Source of the DNA: an uncultured Bacteroidota bacterium
GTDB taxonomy: Bacteria; Bacteroidota; Bacteroidia; Bacteroidales; P3
DNA: 64,000 nucleotides
Direction: 5' to 3'
NCBI GenBank assembly: GCA_902776365.1
Contig: CACYPU010000009.1
Coordinates: 62,001 to 126,000, forward strand
The position numbers and the translations under genes were made by a program. Shown here piece by piece: positions 34,196-42,248 of the stretch (position 1 is the first letter of the stretch; every line of letters begins with the position of its first letter). The notes beneath the pieces were generated by a model, which did not search any database, was not told the DNA's origin, and worked only from the letters and a program-made list of their open reading frames with translations.

Positions 34196-34692
34196 TTTTT
34201 ATTGGCATTCTGTTTCATCTTATTAACTATGGAATCATGGAGACGCTTGGCCTCATTCTCGCCGATGCGCAGCAGGGAGGCAATCTCGCCGTCGGTATAG
34301 TCGTCGAGAATGAGTTCCAGCACACGGTGTTCCTGATGGGTGAGATTGGCGGCCAGCCGGTCGAGAAGCTCGGCATGACTCCCTTCGTCGGCAGCCACCA
34401 GCGCGGCTTCCTCCAGCGGCACCACCTCTACTTCACGCTCCTCTTTGCGTATGCTGTGGGCAAAGACGCTGCGGCAGTGGAAGCGCACCCACTCGCGCTC
34501 CTCGCCGGGAGTGGCATCGGGGCGCAGCTTGTGGCGGTAGCGCCACAGTTGTGTCGTCACCTCCTGTATCAGTTCGGACATGAGCCACGCCTTTCCGCCG
34601 GCCTTCCACCAGCAGAGGCCACGAATCAACCTCCGGTGGCGTGCCACCAGGGCGTCGAAGTCGTCGTATCGGTTCGTGTCCTTTTGGGTCAT
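34192..34692 (-). CDS. ECF-type RNA polymerase sigma factor
   Basis: 166 residues. Sigma region 2 occupies the first part (DDFDALVARHRRLIRGLCWW, then ELIQEVTTQLWRYRHKL), and region 4 is ANLTHQEHRVLELILDDYTD followed by GEIASLLRIGENEAKRLHDS, a helix-turn-helix. The N-terminal start ATG 34692 is preceded by a 315-nt AT-rich region. It overlaps the putative anti-sigma gene by 4 nt (ATGA). It sits between two T9SS cargo genes, but no target promoter can be identified. Confidence 0.85.
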   Translation of the reverse strand: MTQKDTNRYDDFDALVARHRRLIRGLCWWKAGGKAWLMSELIQEVTTQLWRYRHKLRPDATPGEEREWVRFHCRSVFAHSIRKEEREVEVVPLEEAALVAADEGSHAELLDRLAANLTHQEHRVLELILDDYTDGEIASLLRIGENEAKRLHDSIVNKMKQNANKK

Positions 34693-35007
34693 CTTTTTTG
34701 TGGGTCTCTACAAATATAATAACCCAAATTTTTGAAATAACGGACAAAAAGGTAAAATTTTTTTTGATGTTTTTCTAGATTGTTGATAGTCATGCAGATA
34801 AAAATTCAACTTTTTTTCGTCCACAGCATCGCCCCCGACGGCTCCAGGCCTGCAGTCAGGTAGCTCAGTTATCCAGTCGTTGTCGTACAACAACTGGAAT
34901 ACGCCTACAAATGATTTTTTATAAAAAAGAGCCACGGCAAGCGTGGGGTAACGATTGCCGTGGCGATGGAGAGGATGGGGCTCTTTTCGTATTGGGGGTG
35001 ATGTGTG
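34693..35007. other. 315-nt spacer between sigma operon and T9SS gene
   Basis: The stretch is AT-rich. It should hold the promoter of the minus-strand sigma operon at its left end (no clear TAnnTTTG seen) and it holds the minus-strand terminator at 34931-34964 for the T9SS gene. A frame of 75 codons on the minus strand is not convincing. I see nothing else. Confidence 0.5.
34931..34964 (-). terminator. Intrinsic terminator of the larger T9SS gene
   Basis: GCCACGGCAA (34931-34940) pairs with TTGCCGTGGC (34955-34964). Read on the minus strand the stem is followed by TCTTTTTTATAAAAAAT, a T-rich tail, so it ends the gene at 35008-38373. Confidence 0.88.
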
Positions 35008-38000
35008 CTATTTAATTATCAGTTTCCTTATCGTGGGAGAGTTGGAGAGTCGGACGAAGTAGACACCAGCGGGAAGGGTGCTGATGTCGAGGGTGGTCTT
35101 GCCGCCTGCCACTTTCCACCGTCCGCACTCGCGACCGGTGGCATCGGTCAGGGTCAATGTGGAGGGCTGGTCGGTCTCGACGGTCACCGTCTTGCTGGCG
35201 GGATTTGGGTAAATTGAAAATTGAGAATTGAAAATTGAAAGTTCGTTGATACCCTCGGTGCTGTCGGATACCCATTCGAAGAGGGCGACGATGGCGGTGT
35301 CGGAGGTGACAAGGATGTCGCGCGGATTGTCTGTGCCGCCGTCGTTCCAGCCGAGGAACTGCCAATGTCCGCCCACAGTGGTCGTGTCCACCAAATGGTA
35401 GCCTATCTCCACCGTGCTGCTGTCGGCATAGATGCCGCTGCCATAGGGTTCGGCGGCACCGGAGACATTGGTAGTGACCGTGACGATGCGCCAAAGGGTG
35501 TCGGATACTGGTGGTTCAACATGAGTAGTGTCATCATCGGTGGTAATAAGGTCTACTACAATGTTGTCGATGCTCACCGACGAGTAGTCGGCACCAGGGT
35601 CGTAGAACCAACGGAAGACGATGTGCGTGGCAGAAGCGGGGATGCTGTCGAGCCTCACGGTCACGTTGGTACCGACACCTGCGACGGGGATAAAGTCTTC
35701 TAACGCGACAAAGTCGAAGGTCTCTAGTCCCGAATAGATGTCGGTGGGGTAGCCGCTGATATAGCCCACAGAGAGTGTCCCTTTGGCAGTATCTTCATGG
35801 CGGTACCAGAAACTGATTTGCAGGGTGTCCAACGGCACATCGAAAGGAGGTAGCACGGCATAGTCGGCGTTGCGGAAGAATCCGGTCTCCATGTAAAGCG
35901 ACGGGGTGCCGTCGGGGCTGGCTTGACTTTCTTCGGTGCTGTCGGCCACAGCGGGAGGTGCATATGCCATGGCGGGCCAGTACTGCCAGCAAGGAGGCAT
36001 CTCGCCGCGACGGGTATTGTTGAAGTTTTCCCTGTAGGGTAGCGAGGCGATGGGAGTACAGGAGGTAGTGAAGCGGGTGGTGACGGCATCGGTCAGCGTA
36101 CTGTCGGAGCAAAAGGTATAGGCAAAGAGAGTATAAGGGGTGGAAGATAGCAATCCGGTGAAAATATGTGTGTTACTACTAATTGTGACGCTGTCGGTAC
36201 CATAGGCCGAGGTGAGCGTCAACACATAGTTGCCGACACCGGTGGGGTCATTGATAGTGACCCACGCCGTGGTGCTGTCGACACTGTCCGCCGTCACCGC
36301 TGCGGGACGAGGACATACGTCGGTTACAGAGAGAGTGACATTGTCGAGATAGGCATTCATAAAATCATCAGCACCCAGAGTTGTCCTGAAGCGGATGGCT
36401 ACATACTGGCCCGTGCTGTCGTAACTGGCCAACGGTAGCTCCCATGACTCCCACACCCCAGCATCGACAGGACTGAAAGTGTTAAGCAGCGTGAAGGTGG
36501 AGATGTCATCATGGTCGGTCATAATGCCCACATCATAGACTTTATCAAGGTAGGAGGTATTGGTTTGGAAAGAGAGCGTGAGACCCGCTACAGAATCGAC
36601 AGCGGGCAAAACCACATAGTCACATGTACCAAAGAGTGCGCCGAACATAAGGGTCTGTGATCCATCGAAAGGATAGACAAATGGACGGTTCGAAGCACCA
36701 TAGCCGCCTGGCTGTAGCATGCGCCAGCAGGGGCTGATGTTGCTGTTTTGTCCAGCAGGATAGGATTCAAAGTCTTCAATATAAGGCATGTCGGCATAGG
36801 TCAGCGTAGCGCAGTCGGTGCGAAACGAGAGGTTGACCCAAGCACTGGTGTCGCCATTGTCGCAGATGCGTGCTAGACGGGCTACATAGTTGGTGTTGGG
36901 GGTGAGCATATTGAGTGTCAACATGGTGTCGGAGGTAAGAGTGGTGTCGGTGCCAAAAGCTAAGAGATAATCCACCCATTCGCCCAGCGACTGCCACGAG
37001 AGGTGCGCCTCGGTGGTGCCAAGGCTATCAACGCTACGAATCCACGGAGCCGGACAGCGAGCATCGCCCACTTCGACGTTGTCCACCAACCAGTTGCCAT
37101 AATAGGTGGTGCCACGGTGGCGGAAAGCCATGCGTGCTCCGGTGGGAGCCCCTTCGAAGGTGACATATCGCTCACCATAGGCACTGGCGGGGAAATCGTT
37201 TTGGTGGAGTGTGGCCACCGTGTGGAATGTGCCGGGATTGGTGGCGTCGGTTACATAGCCCACATCAAGTTCGGCCGAGCCCCAAAGAGGAATGCCTTCG
37301 GGACGAGCGAAGAAGTCGATGTAGAGATCGCACACCTCGAGTGGGAAGACGGGCAGCAACGCGATATTGTCGTTAGCTCCCTCCATGAAATAGAGGGCGG
37401 CGGTGCCATCGTATGGCAGATATGTGTTCAGCGACACTTGTCCGCCACCGATTTTCTTCCATCCTGCTGGAGTGGCCAGGGTATCGAAATGCTCGTGGTA
37501 GGGCAACGACAGGACAGGTGTCTGGAAGGTGGTTGTGTAGACATCGCTGGTATCGGATGAGCAAAGGGTACGCAGGGAGACCGAATATTCCGTCACGGGG
37601 CTTAACCCGTAGAGTGTGTAATGGTTGCCTGAGACAATTACGGTGTCGACACCAGCCACGATGAGTAGGAAATCGGCCGTGGTGTCTACAGCCAGCCATG
37701 AGAGGTCGACACTGCTGTCGGCATACTCTCCAGCCGTCAGACAACAAGGGGGCGCGCAGGAGTCGATCCACACAGTAATGTCGTCCAGAAAGATATCTGC
37801 CAAATAGCTTCCAACCTCCCTGGCCTTAAAGGCAATACGGTTTCCCATTCCAGTACTCGATGATAGCGATACACTGTAGGAAGTCCACTGGTTGAAGGTC
37901 GAAGGGGCACACAACTGGATGGGGACGAAGGATGAGGTGTCGTTGTCCTCCATCACGCCCACCTCGATGGCCGGGTGAGCATTGGGACGCTTCACCTTGA

Positions 38001-38373
38001 AATCCACCGTCAACTCGCGGACATCGTCCATAGGCGGCAACACCAGATACTCCACAAGGCTTGTGGTCCATTGGTCGCCTGGCGATACCCGGAGAAGCAT
38101 CACTCTGTTGGTCACAGAGCCACCCGTCGAGGGGGAGTATGAGTACTGCGTCTGCACGAAAGGACCGTCATAGAAATCTCCGTAGGAGCAGAATCTGCTC
38201 CAACATGTGCCTATAGGGCCGTAAACGCTGGCATTCCAGGACTCGAAATCCTCCGTAAGAGGCAAACTGTCGTGTGGTAGTTCGTCGCACGTCTGTGCCC
38301 GCAGGGGCAGCCCAAGTAACATTGTGGTTACAACAAAGAGCAGCGCGGTCAGTTTTTTGATTTGTTTGAGCAT
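35008..38373 (-). CDS. Very large T9SS-secreted adhesin-like protein
   Basis: About 1121 residues. The signal peptide (KLTALLFVVTTMLLGLPLRA) is at ATG 38373; an upstream in-frame ATG exists at 38388. Then come repeated MAM/cleaved-adhesin-like beta-sandwich domains (LPLTEDFESWNASVYGPIGT, LSLPYHEHFDTLATPAGWKK, MPYIEDFESYPAGQNSNISP, SLPYRENFNNTRRGEMPPCW) separated by fibronectin-like segments (YSVSLRTLCSSDTSDVYTTT, YVARLARICDNGDTSAWVNL), a bacterial repeat and a C-terminal sorting domain ending VYFVRLSNSPTIRKLIIK. Four adhesin-like modules are visible against two in the neighbour at 30258. The CTD and its DNA are almost the same in both. Probable surface protein for adhesion or polysaccharide or protein binding; ligand unknown. 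Confidence 0.87.
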   Translation of the reverse strand: MLKQIKKLTALLFVVTTMLLGLPLRAQTCDELPHDSLPLTEDFESWNASVYGPIGTCWSRFCSYGDFYDGPFVQTQYSYSPSTGGSVTNRVMLLRVSPGDQWTTSLVEYLVLPPMDDVRELTVDFKVKRPNAHPAIEVGVMEDNDTSSFVPIQLCAPSTFNQWTSYSVSLSSSTGMGNRIAFKAREVGSYLADIFLDDITVWIDSCAPPCCLTAGEYADSSVDLSWLAVDTTADFLLIVAGVDTVIVSGNHYTLYGLSPVTEYSVSLRTLCSSDTSDVYTTTFQTPVLSLPYHEHFDTLATPAGWKKIGGGQVSLNTYLPYDGTAALYFMEGANDNIALLPVFPLEVCDLYIDFFARPEGIPLWGSAELDVGYVTDATNPGTFHTVATLHQNDFPASAYGERYVTFEGAPTGARMAFRHRGTTYYGNWLVDNVEVGDARCPAPWIRSVDSLGTTEAHLSWQSLGEWVDYLLAFGTDTTLTSDTMLTLNMLTPNTNYVARLARICDNGDTSAWVNLSFRTDCATLTYADMPYIEDFESYPAGQNSNISPCWRMLQPGGYGASNRPFVYPFDGSQTLMFGALFGTCDYVVLPAVDSVAGLTLSFQTNTSYLDKVYDVGIMTDHDDISTFTLLNTFSPVDAGVWESWELPLASYDSTGQYVAIRFRTTLGADDFMNAYLDNVTLSVTDVCPRPAAVTADSVDSTTAWVTINDPTGVGNYVLTLTSAYGTDSVTISSNTHIFTGLLSSTPYTLFAYTFCSDSTLTDAVTTRFTTSCTPIASLPYRENFNNTRRGEMPPCWQYWPAMAYAPPAVADSTEESQASPDGTPSLYMETGFFRNADYAVLPPFDVPLDTLQISFWYRHEDTAKGTLSVGYISGYPTDIYSGLETFDFVALEDFIPVAGVGTNVTVRLDSIPASATHIVFRWFYDPGADYSSVSIDNIVVDLITTDDDTTHVEPPVSDTLWRIVTVTTNVSGAAEPYGSGIYADSSTVEIGYHLVDTTTVGGHWQFLGWNDGGTDNPRDILVTSDTAIVALFEWVSDSTEGINELSIFNSQFSIYPNPASKTVTVETDQPSTLTLTDATGRECGRWKVAGGKTTLDISTLPAGVYFVRLSNSPTIRKLIIK
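35211..35240. repeat. 7-bp array inside the T9SS sorting domain (copy 2)
   Basis: Heptamers ATTGAAA, ATTGAGA, ATTGAAA, ATTGAAA as in the array at 30461, in the same place relative to YPNP. The whole flank (about 35030-35330) is nearly identical to 30285-30580, so this is a duplicated or converted module. Confidence 0.9.
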
Positions 38374-38454
38374 GTTATTAAAATACAAAGATTTTTCGAA
38401 TCAACAAAAAAAAATTTGCACCCTCTTGTAACTTTCCGGCTTCGAAAAACGTTA

Positions 38455-39261
38455 TTATAGTAGGTCGAGACACTTCTCGATGGGGATACCCTGGCAGAGG
38501 TCCTTTTGGTCGAGGTTGCGCTCGATGAGGCGGCTGACAACACGCATGGCCGTCGCGGTGCTCTCCTTCAGCGTCTCGCCGTTCATCAGGTGGCCGATGA
38601 GCACGGCGGAGAAAATGTCGCCCGTGCCATGGAACGCCACAGGAATCTCCTCGTAATCAATGCGAAAATAGTTATCCCCCTGCACTCCCACGACACAGCG
38701 CTGGCCGTCGACACAGGCGCTGGTGACGACGGCGGCTTTGGCGCCCAGGGCGACGATGCCGTCGAGCATCCTGCAGGCCTCGTCCCACGTGAGGCCTTCG
38801 GCGCGATAGGGCGTGCCGATGAGGTAGCAGGCCTCGGTATAGTTGGGGAACGTCAAGTCGGCCACGCCCACCATCTCGCGCATGAGCTGCACCTGTGTGT
38901 CGCTGATGCCGTTGTAGAGGCGGCCGCCGTCGCCCATGATGGGGTCGACGAAGATAGTGGTGCCCTCGCCCCGCAGCTGGCGGCAGTAGGAGGCCACCAG
39001 CGTGGCCTGTTCCTCGCTGAACATCAAGCCTGTGCAGACGGCGTCGAAGCGGAAGCCCAGCTGCCGCCACACGGGGATGGTGCCCCGCATATAGTCGGTG
39101 GTCTCGAGGACGTTGAACTGGCCGTAGTCGAGGGTATTGGAGACGAGCGCCGTGGGCAGGTTATAGGTGGAGTGGCCCAAGTGCGTGAGGATGGGCAGCA
39201 TGGCCACCATGCCCACATGGCTGTAGCCAACGACGTCGTTGATTAATAATATTTGCTTCAT
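38455..39261 (-). CDS. Pyridoxal/pyridoxamine kinase-like protein
   Basis: 268 residues from ATG 39261 (MKQILLINDVVGYSHVGMVA), the PfkB/ribokinase-like fold of PdxK/PdxY. The phosphate-binding GTGDIFSAVLIGHLMNG motif with catalytic Asp and FVDPIMGDGGRLY are present. It phosphorylates pyridoxal or pyridoxamine for pyridoxal 5'-phosphate salvage. A longer frame upstream to 39363 is rejected because it is made of the repeat array. The inverted 10-bp arrays at 39279-39387 lie directly upstream. Confidence 0.85.
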   Translation of the reverse strand: MKQILLINDVVGYSHVGMVAMLPILTHLGHSTYNLPTALVSNTLDYGQFNVLETTDYMRGTIPVWRQLGFRFDAVCTGLMFSEEQATLVASYCRQLRGEGTTIFVDPIMGDGGRLYNGISDTQVQLMREMVGVADLTFPNYTEACYLIGTPYRAEGLTWDEACRMLDGIVALGAKAAVVTSACVDGQRCVVGVQGDNYFRIDYEEIPVAFHGTGDIFSAVLIGHLMNGETLKESTATAMRVVSRLIERNLDQKDLCQGIPIEKCLDLL

Positions 39262-39278
39262 GTTTCTTGTAGTTATTT

Positions 39279-39386
39279 GGGGAGTGCTGGGGAGTGCCGG
39301 GAGTGCCAAGGAGTGCATGACAAATGAACCTGATAGTACCATTGTCCCCGCACTCCCTAGCACTCCTCTGCACTCCCTTGCACTCC
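39279..39386. repeat. Inverted pair of 10-bp arrays
   Basis: Left arm 39279-39318 has four GGAGTGC units (GGAGTGCTGG, GGAGTGCCGG, GAGTGCCAAG, GAGTGCATGA). Right arm 39346-39386 has four GCACTCC units and ends exactly at the Na/Pi gene stop. The spacer ACAAATGAACC...CATTGTCC can also pair partly. The pair fills the gap between two minus-strand genes. Confidence 0.92.
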
Positions 39387-41108
39387 TTAATCATCTATGT
39401 GCTTGCGCGAGCTGTCGATGGCTTCGCTGACGTTGATGACGTAGTCGCCCAGCTTCTCGTAGAGGGCGTAGAGAGAGGAGTAGGCGTTGCCAATGGCGTA
39501 GTCGTAGACGCCGAGCTTCAAGGCGTCGAGGTGCTGCTTGCGCAGGCGGTCGCGGCAGGCGTTGATGGCGTGCTCGGCGGCATAGGCGGCGTCGAGGTCC
39601 ACATGGTCGTAGTCGTGGAGGTTGCTGTCCATCACGTCGAGGGCTTTCTGCACCAATCCGCGCATCTCCTCGATGTTGGCGTTGAGGCCGGCATCGAAGT
39701 GCACGGCGTCCTCGCGCTTGCTCTGGCGCGTCATAGCTATCTGGTATATGGCGTCGCCGATGCTCTCGAGGTTGTCGATGATGCGCAGCATGGTGCTGAT
39801 GCGCTCGGAGCCGTGCTCCGAGATGTCGCCCGAGCCCACCTTGGTGAGGAACTTCGAGATTTCCATCTCCATGCGGTCGGTGATGTCCTCGTACTTGGCG
39901 ATGCGCGCCATGATGGCGTCGAACTCCTCGTCGTTTTTGGCGGTACGCAAGCCCGGCAGGAAGGTATACATCCGCAGCACGCGCTTCGAAAACTCCTCGA
40001 TTTCGCTCTTGGCGCTCTGCAGGTTAAGCTCGGCGGTGGAGAGCAGGTTGGGCGTGAGGTAGGTGAGGCGGAACTCCTCCTCGCCCTCCTCCTTCTTGTC
40101 GGGCACCATCCAGGTGACAATCTTCACAATCTGCGGGATGAAGAAAGCCAGGATGACAGTGGTGACAACATTGAAAAGCGTATGGAACACCGTGATGGCC
40201 AGCGGAATGAGGGGAACGGTAGGAATTAGGTGGTCAATCTTCTCGGCGACATACAACACACCGCTACAGATGGGATAGAAGAGGATGAGGAAAATGAGAG
40301 CACCCGCCACATTGAACACCAGGTGGGCGCGAGCGGTGCGCTTGCCGGTGGTACCGGTGGTCATAGCCACTACCTGCGCCGTCAGCGTAGTACCGAGGTT
40401 CTGACCGATAACGAGAGCCATAGCGGTCTCAAAATCAATCAATCCCTGGCCGCTTCCCGTCATCGGCATAGCCATCAGCAGGATGACCGCCGTCATAGCC
40501 GACGAAGTCTGCAAGATGATACAAAGAATGGCACCTATCACCACAAACAGCAATACAGACCAATAGCCCCACTGACCCAGCGAGGCGATAGAATCCACCA
40601 CACTCTGGTCGAGCATCGGCACCGAGTCGCCCATCAAGCCGAGGCCGAGGATGAGTAACGCAAGACCTATAATGGTTTGTCCGAGGTACTGCATCTTGTT
40701 CTTCTTCGAGAAGATGAAGAAGAGGCTGATGGCGGCGATAATCATCGGCATCAGGGGCACCTTGTCGGCGCTCTCGCCGCCGCCGAGGCCGAAGAGGGTG
40801 ATGATCCACGCCGTCACAGTGGTGCCGATATTGGCGCCCATCACCACAGCGATGGCGCCGCCGAGGGTCAGCAGGCCCGCGCCGGCGAAGCCCACCGTCA
40901 TCACGGTGGTGGCCGTCGAGCTTTGGATGATGGCCGTCACGCCCGTGCCGGCGAGGATGCCGCTCAGCGGCTTGCCTGTAATCTTGGTGAGGATGTGGCG
41001 CAGCTTCGAGCCCGCATATTTTTGAAGGCCCTCACTCATCAGCTTCATGGCAAAAAGGAAGACCGCTAAGGCTCCCGCGAGCTTCAAACAAACCAGTAAG
41101 ATTTCCAT
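39387..41108 (-). CDS. Na/phosphate cotransporter family protein with PhoU-like domain
   Basis: 573 residues. The N-terminal half has about nine hydrophobic helices and the repeated QSS motif: GTGVTAIIQSSTATTVMTVG and IILQTSSAMTAVILLMA. The C-terminal part (about 330-573) is hydrophilic and alpha-helical, with a PhoU-like arrangement (RLTYLTPNLLSTAELNLQSA, IDNLESIGDAIYQIAMTRQS). It probably brings phosphate in with sodium or regulates phosphate uptake. The stop codon is formed at the end of the GCACTCC array. No pst or pho genes are nearby. Confidence 0.9.
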   Translation of the reverse strand: MEILLVCLKLAGALAVFLFAMKLMSEGLQKYAGSKLRHILTKITGKPLSGILAGTGVTAIIQSSTATTVMTVGFAGAGLLTLGGAIAVVMGANIGTTVTAWIITLFGLGGGESADKVPLMPMIIAAISLFFIFSKKNKMQYLGQTIIGLALLILGLGLMGDSVPMLDQSVVDSIASLGQWGYWSVLLFVVIGAILCIILQTSSAMTAVILLMAMPMTGSGQGLIDFETAMALVIGQNLGTTLTAQVVAMTTGTTGKRTARAHLVFNVAGALIFLILFYPICSGVLYVAEKIDHLIPTVPLIPLAITVFHTLFNVVTTVILAFFIPQIVKIVTWMVPDKKEEGEEEFRLTYLTPNLLSTAELNLQSAKSEIEEFSKRVLRMYTFLPGLRTAKNDEEFDAIMARIAKYEDITDRMEMEISKFLTKVGSGDISEHGSERISTMLRIIDNLESIGDAIYQIAMTRQSKREDAVHFDAGLNANIEEMRGLVQKALDVMDSNLHDYDHVDLDAAYAAEHAINACRDRLRKQHLDALKLGVYDYAIGNAYSSLYALYEKLGDYVINVSEAIDSSRKHIDD

Positions 41109-41114
41109 AATCTA

Positions 41115-41150
41115 TTGATTCTTAATTCTTAATTATTAATTCTTAATTCA
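41115..41150. repeat. 7-bp TTCTTAA array upstream of Na/Pi gene
   Basis: TTCTTAA, TTCTTAA, TTATTAA, TTCTTAA in 7-bp register, just upstream of the minus-strand Na/Pi start codon at 41108, so it lies in the 5' leader. Confidence 0.88.
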
Positions 41151-41231
41151 AATCGATGCTGCAAAAATACGAACATTTCCCCGACTAAATTGTTAAGTTT
41201 TTGTTACGTTTTTCCTCCTGCCAACTAAACC

Positions 41232-41303
41232 ATTTGTACGATACTTGTACGATATTTGTACGATACTTGTACGATGATTTATCGTACAAGTATCGTACAA
41301 ATA
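41232..41303. repeat. Stem-loop copy B with 11-bp YTTGTACGATA repeats
   Basis: Four consecutive 11-mers of YTTGTACGATA-type precede loop GATTT (41276-41280). Arm 41253-41275 pairs with 41281-41303 over 23 bp without mismatch. The loop is the same as in copy A (154-222), with compensating changes in the stem. It is followed by ACAACGAACGGACAACG, also shared with copy A. Distance to the thyA start is 91 nt. Confidence 0.93.
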
Positions 41304-41393
41304 ACGGACAACGAACGGACAACGAGTCTACTTGACATATTTTTTTTACTATTGTACAACAAAAAAAAAGAAACGGCGTTAATGAAGGATAGT

Positions 41394-42248
41394 ATGAAAC
41401 AATATCTAGACCTATTGCAACATGTGCTGGACAACGGCACGGAGCGCCTGGACCGCACGGGGACGGGCACCGTGGGCGTGTTCGGCTACCAGATGCGCTT
41501 CGACCTTCAGAAGGGGTTCCCCCTTCTGACGACGAAGAAACTGCACCTGCGCTCGATTATCTATGAGCTGCTGTGGTTCCTCCGCGGCGAGACGAATATA
41601 CAATATCTGCACGACCATAAAGTGAGCATCTGGGACGAGTGGGCCGACGAGAACGGCGACCTGGGGCCCGTCTACGGCTCGCAGTGGCGCTCGTGGCCCG
41701 ACGGGCACGGCGGCGGCATCGACCAGATTGCCAACGTCGTCAAGGAGATTAAGGAGAACCCCTACAGCCGCCGCCTGATGGTAACGGCCTGGAACCCCGC
41801 CGAAATCGCCGATATGGCGCTGCCCCCCTGCCACTGCCTGTTCCAGTTCTACGTAGATAATGGAGTACAAGGGAGTGCAAGGAGTACAAGGGAGTGCAAG
41901 ACAAATGAGTCGCAAGACAAGCCTCGCTTGTCATGCCAATTATACCAGCGTTCGGCGGACATCTTCCTCGGGGTGCCGTTCAACATTGCCAGCTATGCGC
42001 TGCTGACGATGATGATGGCGCAGGTCTGCGGGCTGGAGCTGGGCGACTTCGTCCACACCTTCGGCGACGCCCATATCTACAAGAACCACCTCGACCAGGT
42101 GCGCCTGCAGCTCACGCGCGACCCGCGGCCGCTGCCCACCATGCGCATCAACCCCGAGGTCCACGACATCTTCGGCTTCGAGTACGAAGACTTCACCCTC
42201 GAGGGCTACGACCCCCACCCGCATATCAAAGGAGAAGTATCGGTATGA
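41394..42248 (+). CDS. thyA: Thymidylate synthase with repeat-derived insertion
   Basis: 284 residues from ATG 41394 ([20 protein letters not shown]); ATG 41382 is also in frame. ThyA of about 264 residues methylates dUMP to dTMP with methylene-tetrahydrofolate. The catalytic Cys146 is intact ([12 protein letters not shown]), as is the phosphate-binding [12 protein letters not shown] and the C-terminal [15 protein letters not shown]. Between FYVDN and LSCQLYQRS it carries about 22 extra residues (157-178, sequence beginning [12 protein letters not shown]), encoded by the array at 41862-41932. The insertion lies in the strand loop between active-site Cys and the arginine-containing QLYQRS. The gene overlaps the following one by 4 nt. 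Confidence 0.93.
   Translation: MKQYLDLLQHVLDNGTERLDRTGTGTVGVFGYQMRFDLQKGFPLLTTKKLHLRSIIYELLWFLRGETNIQYLHDHKVSIWDEWADENGDLGPVYGSQWRSWPDGHGGGIDQIANVVKEIKENPYSRRLMVTAWNPAEIADMALPPCHCLFQFYVDNGVQGSARSTRECKTNESQDKPRLSCQLYQRSADIFLGVPFNIASYALLTMMMAQVCGLELGDFVHTFGDAHIYKNHLDQVRLQLTRDPRPLPTMRINPEVHDIFGFEYEDFTLEGYDPHPHIKGEVSV
41862..41932. repeat. Array plus mini-hairpin inserted in thyA
   Basis: GGAGTACAAG, GGAGTGCAA, GGAGTACAAG and GGAGTGCAAG, followed by ACAAATGA and the mini-hairpin GACAAGC-CTC-GCTTGTC (41916-41932). The GGAGTGC core and ACAAATGA also occur in the array at 39279-39323, and GGAGTGA in that at 16168-16212. It is an in-frame insertion of about 66 nt in thyA. Confidence 0.9.

Noticed and set aside
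34708..34935. 75-codon minus-strand frame in spacer
   Set aside because: AT-rich, no domain and lies over the region that should hold the sigma operon promoter.
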